DNA of 64,000 bases from Streptomyces cinnamoneus. GTDB lineage: Bacteria; Actinomycetota; Actinomycetes; Streptomycetales; Streptomycetaceae. The position numbers were made by a program, and so were the translations under genes. Where the stretch lies: NCBI RefSeq assembly GCF_014650495.1, contig NZ_BMVB01000001.1:228003-292002 (forward strand). Direction: 5' to 3'. Below, in pieces: positions 9,053-16,880 of this stretch (positions within the stretch are counted from its first letter, which is position 1; each line of letters opens with the position of its first letter). The notes beneath the pieces were generated by a model. The model saw only the letters and a program-made list of their open reading frames with translations, was not told where the DNA came from and did no database searches.

Positions 9053-10471
9053 TCAGCGCCCGATCTCGACGTCCTCCAGGACGCCGAGGGCGTCCGGCAC
9101 CAGCACCGCCGCCGAGTAGTAGGCACTCACCAGGTAGGACGAGACCGCCTGCTCGTTGATGCCCATGAAGCGCACGTTGAGGCTGGGCTGGTACTCGTCG
9201 GGGATGCCGGTCTGGTGGAGGCCGATGACGCCCTGGTTCTCCTCGCCGGTCCGCATGGCGATGATCGAACTGGTGCCGGTCTCGCTGATCGGGATCTTGT
9301 TGCAGGGGAGCAGGGGCACACCGCGCCAGGAGCGCACCGCAGTGCCCTGCACTTCGATGTTCTTCGGGTACAGGCCCCGGCTGTTGCACTCGCGGCCAAA
9401 CGCGGCGATGGTCCGCGGGTGCGCCAGCAAGTACTGGGTCTTACGGCGCCGGGACAACAACTCGTCGAGGTCGTCGGGGGTGGGCGGGCCGCTGCGGGTG
9501 TGGATGCGCTGCCCGAGGTCGGCGTTGTGCAGCAGGCCGAACTCGCGGTTGTTGACCATCTCGTGCTCCTGGCGTTCGCGCAGGGCCTCGACGGTCAGCC
9601 GCAACTGCTCCTCGACCTGGTTCATCGGCTCGTTGTAGAGGTCCGCGACCCGGGTGTGCACGCGCAGCACCGTCTGGGCCACGCTCAGCTCGTACTCGCG
9701 GGGGGAGAGCTCGTAGTCCACGAAGGTGCCGGGGATGACCGGCTCGCCGCGGTGTCCTGAGGTCACCGTGATGTCGGCCTCGCCCCGGTTGTTGGACGGC
9801 CGGGTGGGGCGGGAGGCGAAGCCGGCGACATGGCTGCGCAGTGCGTCGGAGCGCTCGGACAGCTCCTGGAATGCTTGCAGCGGCAGCACCAGGGCCGTGC
9901 AGCGGGTCACAGCCCGTACCGTGAAGTCCCAGGTGCCGTCGGGCTCCAGGGGCACTCGCTCACCGAAGTAGTCGCCGTCGGCCAGGGTGCCCAGTGCGGT
10001 TTCGTCGCCGTACTTGCCGGTGCCCGTCTTGGCGAGCTTGCCGTGGGCGATCAGGAAGATGTGGTCGGCGGGACGGCCGGCCTCCACGAGGGTGTCGCCC
10101 GCGGCGTACTCCCGCTGGACGAAGGCATCGGCGAGCGCCTCCAGGGCGGCGCTGTCCTCGAAGCCCCGAAGCAGCGGCAGTTCGCCCAGCTCGGGCGGGA
10201 TGACCCGAACGTTTGAACCGGTCGATACGAACTCGACGCGGCCGTCGCCGACCGTGTAGGTGAGCCGTCGGTTGACCCGGTAGGTGCCGGCCGACACCTG
10301 GACCCAGGGCAGGACGCGCAGCAGCCAGCGCGAGGAGATCCCGCGCATCTGGGGGACGGACTTGGTGGTCGTCGCGAGCTGGCGTGCCGCGTCGGTGCCC
10401 AGGCTCAGCTGCGAGGCCGCCTGGGCCTGTGACGGCTGCCCGGAGTGCTCCGGCTCGACTGACGTGGTCAT
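9053..10471 (-). CDS. eshA: Family 2B encapsulin shell protein with cNMP-binding domain (EshA-like), copy 1
   Basis: This is a 472-aa protein of the EshA/Family 2B encapsulin type. Shell subunits of this family have an HK97-like fold interrupted by a cyclic-nucleotide-binding domain and assemble into closed nanocompartments. A disordered N-terminus (1-30) leads into [19 protein letters not shown], which both copies share. The cNMP-binding-like insert is at about residues 97-225 ([16 protein letters not shown], then DGDYFGERV). The HK97 part runs from about 250 to the conserved end [18 protein letters not shown] region followed by EDVEIGR. The insert reads WDFTVRA where classical cAMP sites have an Arg-Ser/Ala-Ala motif, so ligand binding is uncertain. 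EshA of S. griseus and S. coelicolor affects sporogenic hyphae and ppGpp or antibiotic output. No terpene cyclase, cysteine desulfurase or other known Family 2 cargo gene is adjacent. Confidence 0.92.
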   Translation of the reverse strand: MTTSVEPEHSGQPSQAQAASQLSLGTDAARQLATTTKSVPQMRGISSRWLLRVLPWVQVSAGTYRVNRRLTYTVGDGRVEFVSTGSNVRVIPPELGELPLLRGFEDSAALEALADAFVQREYAAGDTLVEAGRPADHIFLIAHGKLAKTGTGKYGDETALGTLADGDYFGERVPLEPDGTWDFTVRAVTRCTALVLPLQAFQELSERSDALRSHVAGFASRPTRPSNNRGEADITVTSGHRGEPVIPGTFVDYELSPREYELSVAQTVLRVHTRVADLYNEPMNQVEEQLRLTVEALRERQEHEMVNNREFGLLHNADLGQRIHTRSGPPTPDDLDELLSRRRKTQYLLAHPRTIAAFGRECNSRGLYPKNIEVQGTAVRSWRGVPLLPCNKIPISETGTSSIIAMRTGEENQGVIGLHQTGIPDEYQPSLNVRFMGINEQAVSSYLVSAYYSAAVLVPDALGVLEDVEIGR

Positions 10472-10507
10472 TGGTGGCGATCACCCATCTGTGAGAAGCA
10501 TGGTGGC

Positions 10508-10627
10508 GAGACGTGGTGCGAGACGTGGTGCGAGACGTGGTGCGAGACGTGGTGCGAGACGTGGTGCGAGACGTGGTGCGAGACGTGGTGCGGGACGTGG
10601 GCCAAGACGTGGTGCAAGAAGTGGGCA
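10508..10627. repeat. 12-bp tandem repeat array between the two encapsulin genes
   Basis: Seven perfect head-to-tail copies of GAGACGTGGTGC occupy 10508-10591. Three degenerate copies continue to about 10627. The array lies in the 275-bp leader between the stop of encapsulin copy 2 and the start of copy 1, beginning 37 bp upstream of the copy 1 start codon. Because the unit is 12 bp, all frames stay open through it. On the minus strand one frame reads His-His-Val-Ser repeats. Copy number probably varies between strains through slippage. Confidence 0.95.
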
Positions 10628-10746
10628 AGGCGTGGTGCGTCGCACGGTGTGCGAGAGGGGTGCGCAGTCCGCCGGCCCCGCATCCACCGGGTCGTCGGTT
10701 CCGGTGGCGGCTGAGCGGGGCCGAGCGGCCTACGGCGGCAGGAGGC

Positions 10747-12177
10747 TCAGTGCCCGATCTCGACGTTCTCCAGAATTCCGAGAGCGTCCGGGACAAGGAC
10801 GGCCGCCGAATAGTAGGCGCTCACCAGGTAGGAGATGATCGCCTGTTCGCTGATTCCCATGAATCGCACGGAAAGGCTCGGCTGATATTCATCGGGAATT
10901 CCCGTCCGGTGCAGACCGACGACACCCTGGGACTCCTGCCCGGTGCGCATCAGCAGGACGGAGCTGACGCCGGTCTCGGTGATGGGGATCTTGTTGCACG
11001 GGTAGATGGGGACTCCGCGCCAGGCGGGCAGGGAGTGGCCGCCGACCTCGACGCTGTCCGGGTAGACGCCGCGACGGTTGAACTCCCGGGCGATCGCCGC
11101 GATGGTCCGCGGGTGAGCCAGGAGGAAGCCGGGGTCCTTCCAGACCGTCGCCAGGAGCTCGTCGAGGTCGTCGGGGGTGGGCGGGCCACTGCGGGTGTGG
11201 ATGCGCTGGCGCAGGTCGGCGTTGTGGAGCAGGCCGAACTCGCGGTTGTTGATCATCTCGTGCTCCTGGCGTTCGCGCAGGGCCTCGATGGTGAGCCGCA
11301 ACTGCTCCTCGACCTGGTTCATCGGCTCGTTGTAGAGATCGGCGACGCGGGTGTGCACCCGCAGCACCGTCTGGGCGACGCTCAGCCCGTACTCGCGCGG
11401 TGAGGGCTCGTAGTCGGCGAAGACCCCGGGCAGCGAAGGCTCCCCGACGTGTCCGGAGGCCACGTTGATGGCGGCTTCGCCGTGCTCGTTCTGCGGGAGC
11501 CCGGACCGGCTGCGGTAGGTCTCCACATGCGAGCGCAGCCCCTGCGAGCTCTCCAGCACCTGTTGGAACTCCTGGCGCGGCAGGGTCAGCACCGTACAGG
11601 CCGTCACGGCCCGGACCGTGAAGTCCCACTCGCCCGCCTCGCGTGCCGCGAGCGCCCGGTCGCCGAAGTACCCGCCGTCCGCCAGCACTCCGAGCACCGT
11701 GGGCTCGCCGTACTCGCCGTCGTGCACCTTCTCGGTCTTGCCGTGTGCGATGAGGACGACCTGATCGGCAGGCTGCCCGGCCTCGACCAGGACGTCGCCC
11801 GGAGCGTACTCGCGCTGGACGAACCGGCCCGCCAGGGCCTCCAGCACCTCCGGGTCGGAGAAGCCGCGCAGCAGCGGCAGTTCGCCCAGCTCCGCCGGGA
11901 TGACGCGCACCTCCGCCCCGGTGCTGAAGAACTCCACCCGGCCGTCCCCCAGCGTGTGCGTCAGACGCCGGTTCACCCGGTAGGTGCCACCGGAGACCTG
12001 GACCCACGGCAGCAGCCGCAGGAGCCACCGGGAGGTGATCCCCTGCATCTGCGGTACGGACTTTGTCGTGGTCGCCAGATTCCGGGCCGCCTCCGTGCCC
12101 AGACTCAGCCGGCCCGGTGAATTATCCGTTCCGGCTCCGGACTCCACTGACGTCGTCATAATCGAATGCCCACCCAT
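10747..12177 (-). CDS. Family 2B encapsulin shell protein with cNMP-binding domain (EshA-like), copy 2
   Basis: This is a 476-aa paralogue of the downstream shell protein, clearly homologous along its whole length. Identity is nearly complete in the C-terminal HK97 part ([39 protein letters not shown]) and weakest in the N-terminal arm and the cNMP-binding insert. The insert has [20 protein letters not shown], again without the classical phosphate-binding Arg. Both genes point the same way and copy 2 is upstream. A pair of homologous shells suggests a mixed two-component shell. The last 150 bp (10750-10920) use more A/T-ending codons (GAATTC, ATATTC) than the surroundings, which hints at a separate history for that segment. 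CGGGAATTCCCG, a perfect palindrome at 12208-12219, lies 31 bp before the start. Confidence 0.92.
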   Translation of the reverse strand: MGGHSIMTTSVESGAGTDNSPGRLSLGTEAARNLATTTKSVPQMQGITSRWLLRLLPWVQVSGGTYRVNRRLTHTLGDGRVEFFSTGAEVRVIPAELGELPLLRGFSDPEVLEALAGRFVQREYAPGDVLVEAGQPADQVVLIAHGKTEKVHDGEYGEPTVLGVLADGGYFGDRALAAREAGEWDFTVRAVTACTVLTLPRQEFQQVLESSQGLRSHVETYRSRSGLPQNEHGEAAINVASGHVGEPSLPGVFADYEPSPREYGLSVAQTVLRVHTRVADLYNEPMNQVEEQLRLTIEALRERQEHEMINNREFGLLHNADLRQRIHTRSGPPTPDDLDELLATVWKDPGFLLAHPRTIAAIAREFNRRGVYPDSVEVGGHSLPAWRGVPIYPCNKIPITETGVSSVLLMRTGQESQGVVGLHRTGIPDEYQPSLSVRFMGISEQAIISYLVSAYYSAAVLVPDALGILENVEIGH

Positions 12178-12293
12178 CCATTGCAGATCCGCCCGCTACG
12201 GGGTTGACGGGAATTCCCGCTCGGCCCCGTTCGAAGTTAGCAGCGGCATTCGCCGGGCGCGATCACTCAAACGGATGGGATTGAAAGCTGTTG

Positions 12294-13589
12294 TCAACGT
12301 CGGATAAAAATTCCGATGGCGTTGGCCACAGGTCGCTCGGCGCCAGCCGAGGGGTGGTTGCGCACCGTCGCGTGCGCGGCGCCCCACCCTCGGGTGACCA
12401 AGGTCGAGGACCCGCCGCCGTCGAGGTTGAAGGCGTCGACGGCACCCAGCTTCCCCAGGGTGCGGGCCAGTTCGGCGACGGTCAGTCCGCGCCGGTAGTC
12501 GGCAGCGCCGTCCAGGGCCAGGAGATACAGCCGCCGCCCGCGGTCGGCCAGACCGGCGGCGGTCCGCACGGCCGGCGTCGCCAGGTCCAGGCCGTCCAGG
12601 GGACGACCGCCGCGCAGGATCGGGAAGCCGCCGATGGCGAACCGGAACGCTCCCGCCCGCCGCGGCCGGAGCTGCTGCTCCACCGCGACCCGGTCGCCGA
12701 CCTCCAGCTTGCGCAGCTCCCGTGCCCCCTTCTCGCGCCCCACCAGCACCACCGATCCTTGCGCGATCGCGCCCCGGCCGGGCTTGGCCGCCACCGAGGC
12801 CACCCGGCCGTTTCGCACCGTCAGCTCGAAGGTCTCGTCGCTGCACGGTGCACCGCGCTCCGTGTCGGTGCCGCACGTCGACCGCAGCCGCGAGGCGCTG
12901 CCCCACGTGGAGGTGAACGCCCCGATGCCGCCCACCGGCAGGGCGTACTGGTTGAAGCCGCTCAAGGGCAGTTCGTCCTCGCCCGTCCGCACCGAGCCCT
13001 CCAATGCGAGGCGGTCCATGCGCGCCACCCGGTTCGTCCCGACGCCGAAGACGTCCTCGGTGCTGCCACCCGGCGGCAGGGCCGGGCCGAAGCGCTGGCC
13101 GTCCGGCACGGCCGCCTTCAGCGGCCGCCCGTCCGCGACGGCCGGCCCCACCGGTGCACCCGTGGCCTCCACCCCCGGGTGCTGATCCTCCGTGATGTTG
13201 AAGAAGTCCCCGTTGACCGCGCCCACCGCCTGCTGCTGGTCGGCCAGCCGGGACACCTGCGCCCGCCCTGCGACCGCGCCCGGGTGGAGCAGGTCCACCG
13301 ACACCCGGGGCTCCCGCAGGTCGACGGTGAGCAGGTGCCCGTACGCCGGCCCGTGCGAACCCGTCAGTGAGAAACCCCGGTACGTCACCCCGGGCCCGAG
13401 CGCGGACTGCGCGCCCAGCTCCGGCGAGGAGATCTCCTGCGGAGGGGAGAACCCCTCCGTACCCGCCCAGGCCGTGCCACCACCGACCAGCGAGACCCAT
13501 GCCACCAGCACCGACAGCACCGTGCGCACACGGCGTACATGTCTACCCACAGTCACCCCAGAGGTCCCGTCAACTCTGTCATGACGCAC
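12294..13589 (-). CDS. Secreted phosphodiester glycosidase (NAGPA domain) family protein
   Basis: A protein of up to 431 aa with an N-terminal signal sequence (VRTVLSVLVAWVSLVGGGTA) and a NAGPA-type domain. That domain is named after the enzyme that uncovers N-acetylglucosamine phosphodiesters. Supporting motifs are AVNGDFFNI near residue 130 and, at the C-terminus, FNLDGGGSSTLV followed by PVANAIGIFI. Bacterial members occur in exported exopolysaccharide or wall-modifying proteins, and the substrate is unknown here. The start is uncertain: GTG 13589 gives the longest form, while GTG 13556 or 13550 would put the signal peptide at the usual distance. It is divergent from a second secreted phosphodiesterase-like gene. 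Confidence 0.85.
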   Translation of the reverse strand: MRHDRVDGTSGVTVGRHVRRVRTVLSVLVAWVSLVGGGTAWAGTEGFSPPQEISSPELGAQSALGPGVTYRGFSLTGSHGPAYGHLLTVDLREPRVSVDLLHPGAVAGRAQVSRLADQQQAVGAVNGDFFNITEDQHPGVEATGAPVGPAVADGRPLKAAVPDGQRFGPALPPGGSTEDVFGVGTNRVARMDRLALEGSVRTGEDELPLSGFNQYALPVGGIGAFTSTWGSASRLRSTCGTDTERGAPCSDETFELTVRNGRVASVAAKPGRGAIAQGSVVLVGREKGARELRKLEVGDRVAVEQQLRPRRAGAFRFAIGGFPILRGGRPLDGLDLATPAVRTAAGLADRGRRLYLLALDGAADYRRGLTVAELARTLGKLGAVDAFNLDGGGSSTLVTRGWGAAHATVRNHPSAGAERPVANAIGIFIRR

Positions 13590-13662
13590 GGGACTTCACC
13601 ATGCCCCGAAAGAACGACAGGCAAAGCACCGACGTCGGCCGGGGCAACTCTCCGCTCGTCCC

Positions 13663-13691
13663 TGTCAAACGGCTCTGAAGGCCCCGATACT
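13663..13691 (+). promoter_or_regulatory. Candidate vegetative promoter for the PLC-like gene
   Basis: TGTCAA (13663-13668) and GATACT (13686-13691) are separated by exactly 17 bp, a fair fit to an HrdB-type promoter. It lies 62 bp upstream of ATG 13754. The assignment is by inspection only. Confidence 0.35.
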
Positions 13692-13753
13692 CACTGACGT
13701 CAGCACAGGCAGCCGCCGTCTATTCGCCCGTCCAGCCGCCGGGAGGCACCCCC

Positions 13754-14611
13754 ATGCCCTGCACGCGCCGAGCCGCCGTCCTCACTCTCACCGCCGCAGT
13801 CGCTGGCTCCCTCGCCACGCCCGCCCGCGCCGACTCGCCCGCCACCGGGGACGCGGCCCGCGGCGAGCAGCCGCTGCGCAACGCCCATGCGCACAACGAC
13901 TACGCGCACCCCCGCCCCCTCGCCGACGCGCTCTCGCACGGCTTCGGCAGCGTCGAGGCGGACATCTGGCTGGTGGACGGCAAGCTCCTCGTGGCCCACG
14001 ACGCCGCCGGTCTCGACCCCCGGCGCACCCTGGAGTCCCTCTACCTCGACCCGCTGCTGCGCCGTGTCAGAGCCAACCGCGGGCGTGTGTACCGCGGATA
14101 CGACCTGACGCTGCAGCTGCTCATCGACATCAAGACGGCGGGTGACCCCACCTACCGGGCGCTCGCCCGGCACCTGCGTCCCTACCACTCGATCCTCACC
14201 GTCGCCTCCGGCAGCCGGGTCCGCCGCTCCGCCGTGACCGCCGTCGTCTCCGGCGACCGGGGCGCGCGCATCCCCATGGAGGCGGAGCGCGTGCGGCACG
14301 CCTTCTACGACGGCCGTCTCGGCGACCTCGGCGGAGCACCCGCTTCCTTCGCGCCGCTCATCAGTGACAACTGGGGCCAGAACTTCACCTGGCAGGGGGC
14401 GGGGCCGATACCCGTGCGCGAGAGGGACGCGCTGCGACGCATCGTCACCACTGCTCATGCCGAAGGGCGGAAGGTACGGTTCTGGGCCACTGAGGACCGG
14501 CCGGGCCCCGCACGCGACGCGCTGTGGCGGGAGCTGCTTTCGGCGGGCGTGGACTACCTCAACACGGATGATCTGGCGGGTCTGGAGGCGTTTCTCCGCG
14601 GAGTTCGCTGA
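13754..14611 (+). CDS. Secreted PI-PLC/GDPD-like phosphodiesterase
   Basis: A 285-aa exported protein with a twin-Arg-like signal peptide (residues 1-27: CTRRAAVLTLTAAVAGSLA, then ARA). Its fold is of the PLC-like phosphodiesterase superfamily. HAHNDYAHPRPL (about residues 45-56) matches the conserved opening of the uncharacterised AIM6-type branch. FGSVEADIWLVDGKLLVAHD carries the catalytic Glu/Asp metal site and second His. QLLIDIK and the C-terminal DYLNTDDLAGLE complete the barrel. The likely reaction is hydrolysis of glycerophosphodiester or inositol-type bonds outside the cell. The 3' end overlaps the convergent small gene by 53 bp. Confidence 0.88.
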   Translation: MPCTRRAAVLTLTAAVAGSLATPARADSPATGDAARGEQPLRNAHAHNDYAHPRPLADALSHGFGSVEADIWLVDGKLLVAHDAAGLDPRRTLESLYLDPLLRRVRANRGRVYRGYDLTLQLLIDIKTAGDPTYRALARHLRPYHSILTVASGSRVRRSAVTAVVSGDRGARIPMEAERVRHAFYDGRLGDLGGAPASFAPLISDNWGQNFTWQGAGPIPVRERDALRRIVTTAHAEGRKVRFWATEDRPGPARDALWRELLSAGVDYLNTDDLAGLEAFLRGVR

Positions 14612-15056
14612 GGACCCGGTGCACGTCCGACCGCGGGACGGCCGGCAGCAGCAGCGCGACCGCGTGCACCAGTTTGCCGAGCACGAACGTGGTGTCCGGC
14701 GTGGCGCGCACCAGCTCCCGTACCGTCTCCGTGTCGCCCCGCCACACGGATTCGAGCAGCACGGCGACATCCGGTGCGGCCTCCTCGTCCGTCTCGACCC
14801 GGCCGGGATCGTCCGGCATCCGTCTGGCGATGCGCCGCAGCACCCGGTCGGCGACGTCGGGAGGGTACACCTTGCCGAGGGCCTCGTTGGCGATCCAGGC
14901 GAGCGCACTGACGAGGCCCCGGGTCTCTTCGGCCGTGGCGGATGCGGGCAGGGAGTCGTCGAACGCCGTCTGATTGCCGTGCCGGTAGGCCAGCAGGAGG
15001 CGCGCCGCTCCCGCCTTCGCCTCCGTGATGCCGGGCTGGGTGGTTTCGGCAGTCAT
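14559..15056 (-). CDS. Hypothetical protein, acidic, helix-rich
   Basis: A 165-aa soluble protein of unknown function. The start is set at ATG 15056 (MTAETTQPGITEAKAGAARL), because coding character is lost upstream. The central part has repeated amphipathic helices (GLVSALAWIANEALG, DVADRVLRRIARRM). The C-terminus ends in a Pro-rich tail that is encoded over the 3' end of the convergent phosphodiesterase gene (53-bp overlap). No signal peptide or membrane segment is seen. The upstream region holds the palindrome AAAGATCTTT near 15075, in contrast to the very GC-rich surroundings, where a promoter could lie. Confidence 0.75.
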   Translation of the reverse strand: MTAETTQPGITEAKAGAARLLLAYRHGNQTAFDDSLPASATAEETRGLVSALAWIANEALGKVYPPDVADRVLRRIARRMPDDPGRVETDEEAAPDVAVLLESVWRGDTETVRELVRATPDTTFVLGKLVHAVALLLPAVPRSDVHRVLSELRGETPPDPPDHPC

Positions 15057-15201
15057 CTCTGGGATCGTACTGTTTAAAGATCTTTGTTCCGGTAACGCCA
15101 CGCGCGCGGCGGCCGGCCGGAATGTCGCGGTCCGGAGCGAAGCGTGTAGCGGAACCGTCACCGCACGATGGCGCATGCCCGATGCCGGGGACGCTGGCCG
15201 T

Positions 15202-15609
15202 ATGGCCACTCCACCTGGACCGCCGCCCGGGCCCCCGTACGGACCGCCCCCCGGTCCACCGGCTCCGCCACCCGGCGGCTTCGGGCCGCCCGGGCAACCC
15301 TGGTCGCCCGGGCCGCCACCTCCGCCCGGCGGAGGGCGGAGGGTCGCGGTGGCCGTGACCGGTCTGGTGGCGGTCGCGGTGCTCGTGCTGGGGGCGGTCC
15401 TGCTGCTCGGAGACCGCGAGAGCAAGCCGGGGCAGGAGGGCTCACCCAGTGGGCCGGGCGCACCCTCGCCCTCCCTCCAGCTCCCCAGCGACCTCCCGTC
15501 ACGACTGCCCAGCGGCCTTCCTTCCGGCTTCCCCACCGAGCTGCCCACGCGCATGCCCAGCCTTCCCGGCCTGCCGACGGCGTTTCCCACGGACATCCTC
15601 GGGCTGTAG
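15202..15609 (+). CDS. Pro-rich single-pass membrane protein
   Basis: A 135-aa protein of unknown function starting at ATG 15202. Residues 1-43 are a Pro/Gly-rich cytoplasmic tail built on GPP repeats. One membrane segment follows (VAVAVTGLVAVAVLVLGAVL, about 47-67). The external tail is Ser/Pro/Leu-rich and consists of near-repeats of the pattern LPSxLPS / FPTELPT. This tail-TM-tail layout is common among Streptomyces surface proteins. An earlier in-frame ATG near 15178 is possible. Confidence 0.72.
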   Translation: MATPPGPPPGPPYGPPPGPPAPPPGGFGPPGQPWSPGPPPPPGGGRRVAVAVTGLVAVAVLVLGAVLLLGDRESKPGQEGSPSGPGAPSPSLQLPSDLPSRLPSGLPSGFPTELPTRMPSLPGLPTAFPTDILGL

Positions 15610-15635
15610 CGAGCGGGCCGCGGCCCGGACCGCCG

Positions 15636-16880
15636 TCAGTTCTCCGCGAGCACGTGCGCGAGGGCGGCCGCCGGATCCTGCTCGCGGCCGCCGGCGGGCT
15701 GCCAGCGCCCGCCCTCCTTGCGGTACGGCCACCAGCCCCCGTCCCGCCCGTAGCGCACCTGCACGCCGGCGCCGACCACCGTCCAGTGATTGCGCGTCAC
15801 CCGCAGCCGCGGCGCACTCCCGTCGCCCTCCCACGCACCGGCCCATCCGGCACGGGCACGGGCGAGGACCTCGGGCTCCGGTGTCCACTCCTCCTCCAGC
15901 ACGGCCAGCGCCGCCGGCCCGCCGTGTCCCCAGGCCCGTACCGCCCGGGCCAGCTCCGCGCGACCGTAGCCGCAGCCGGCCGCGAGGCGGGCGACCACGG
16001 CGTCGGGCGGTCCTGCGGCGGCGAGGCGCACCGCATCCTGCCGAGAGGTGAGTTCGCCCGGGACGGGCGTCAGCTCGTGAGCCGGTGCGAGGGCCTCGGC
16101 CAGCAGCTGGCGGGCCCTGGCGGCGGCGTCCGCTATGAGGAACTCCAGCGCCTCGACGTCGACTCCCGGCGCGGCAGGCGTGTCGGTGGTGAGGACGGGC
16201 GGCCGTCCGGGCACGTCCACCAAGGGCGGGGGGTCGGGAAGCGCCGGTACGGGACCGCGCGCCGCGAACGCCTCGCGGGCCGGCACGCCGACGGCCGGTT
16301 CCGGGATGCTCGCGGCGTTGTGGGTGGTGCTGCGCGCCTGGAGCTCGTCCAGCAGTTCCCGCTCGCCGCGACCGCGCATCAACAGCAGGACGAACGGGTC
16401 CTGGTCCAGCAGCCGCGCCACCAAGTGGCAGAGCGCCACTGTGTGCGGGCAGTGGTCCCACGCTCCGCACCCGCACTCCGGCTCCAGGTCGCCGATGCCG
16501 GGCAGCAGTTCCACGCCCACCGCGGCCGCGTCCTCGACGAGATGCGGTGGCATGTCGCGGTCCAGGAGCGCGGCGATGTGCCCCGCCTGGTCGGCCACCA
16601 CGTCCAGGAGCCGGTCCCAGTCGTCCGCGCCGAGCTGCTGGACCATCACATCGGAACGGTACGGAGTGCCGTCGGGGTCGTGCACGAGCGCGGTGATCCG
16701 GCCGGGACGCACGGACACCGCACCGACCGCTGCGGAACGGGCGAGCCGACGGCCGGCCTTGACCTGTCGGCCGTCCAGGGCCGTGTCCTCCAGCGCCTGG
16801 ATCCAGGCACGGCCCCACCAGCTCTGTGCGAAGGCCCGGCCGTCCAAGGGCGGCAGGGCGTCGAAGGTGCGCTCGGTCAT
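15636..16880 (-). CDS. SWIM zinc finger protein, partner of SNF2 helicase
   Basis: A 414-aa protein with a SWIM-type zinc finger at about residues 135-155. It reads ECGCGAWDHCPHTVALCH, giving the CxC and CxH ligand pairs expected for zinc and nucleic-acid binding. The N-terminus (FAQSWWGRAWIQALED) is typical of the bacterial SWIM proteins encoded beside SNF2 helicases. The C-terminal half is Ala/Arg/Glu-rich and ends in a conserved-looking region with GGWWPYRKEGGRWQP. Its ATG overlaps the TGA of the helicase gene by 4 bp (16877-16880), so the two are translationally coupled and probably work together in DNA metabolism. Confidence 0.9.
   Translation of the reverse strand: MTERTFDALPPLDGRAFAQSWWGRAWIQALEDTALDGRQVKAGRRLARSAAVGAVSVRPGRITALVHDPDGTPYRSDVMVQQLGADDWDRLLDVVADQAGHIAALLDRDMPPHLVEDAAAVGVELLPGIGDLEPECGCGAWDHCPHTVALCHLVARLLDQDPFVLLLMRGRGERELLDELQARSTTHNAASIPEPAVGVPAREAFAARGPVPALPDPPPLVDVPGRPPVLTTDTPAAPGVDVEALEFLIADAAARARQLLAEALAPAHELTPVPGELTSRQDAVRLAAAGPPDAVVARLAAGCGYGRAELARAVRAWGHGGPAALAVLEEEWTPEPEVLARARAGWAGAWEGDGSAPRLRVTRNHWTVVGAGVQVRYGRDGGWWPYRKEGGRWQPAGGREQDPAAALAHVLAEN

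Noticed and set aside
10508..10627. CRISPR array
   Set aside because: The units are 12 bp, contiguous and without spacers. There are no cas genes.
10481..10687. A PRLA-repeat reading frame across the 12-bp array
   Set aside because: Same DNA as the HHVS frame, but with poor third-position GC and no link to the encapsulin start. Only the HHVS frame is kept as a candidate.
12208..12219. CGGGAATTCCCG palindrome before encapsulin copy 2 as a specific operator
   Set aside because: The same 12-mer occurs inside the coding region of copy 2 (about 10893-10904), so it is not specific enough to call an operator.
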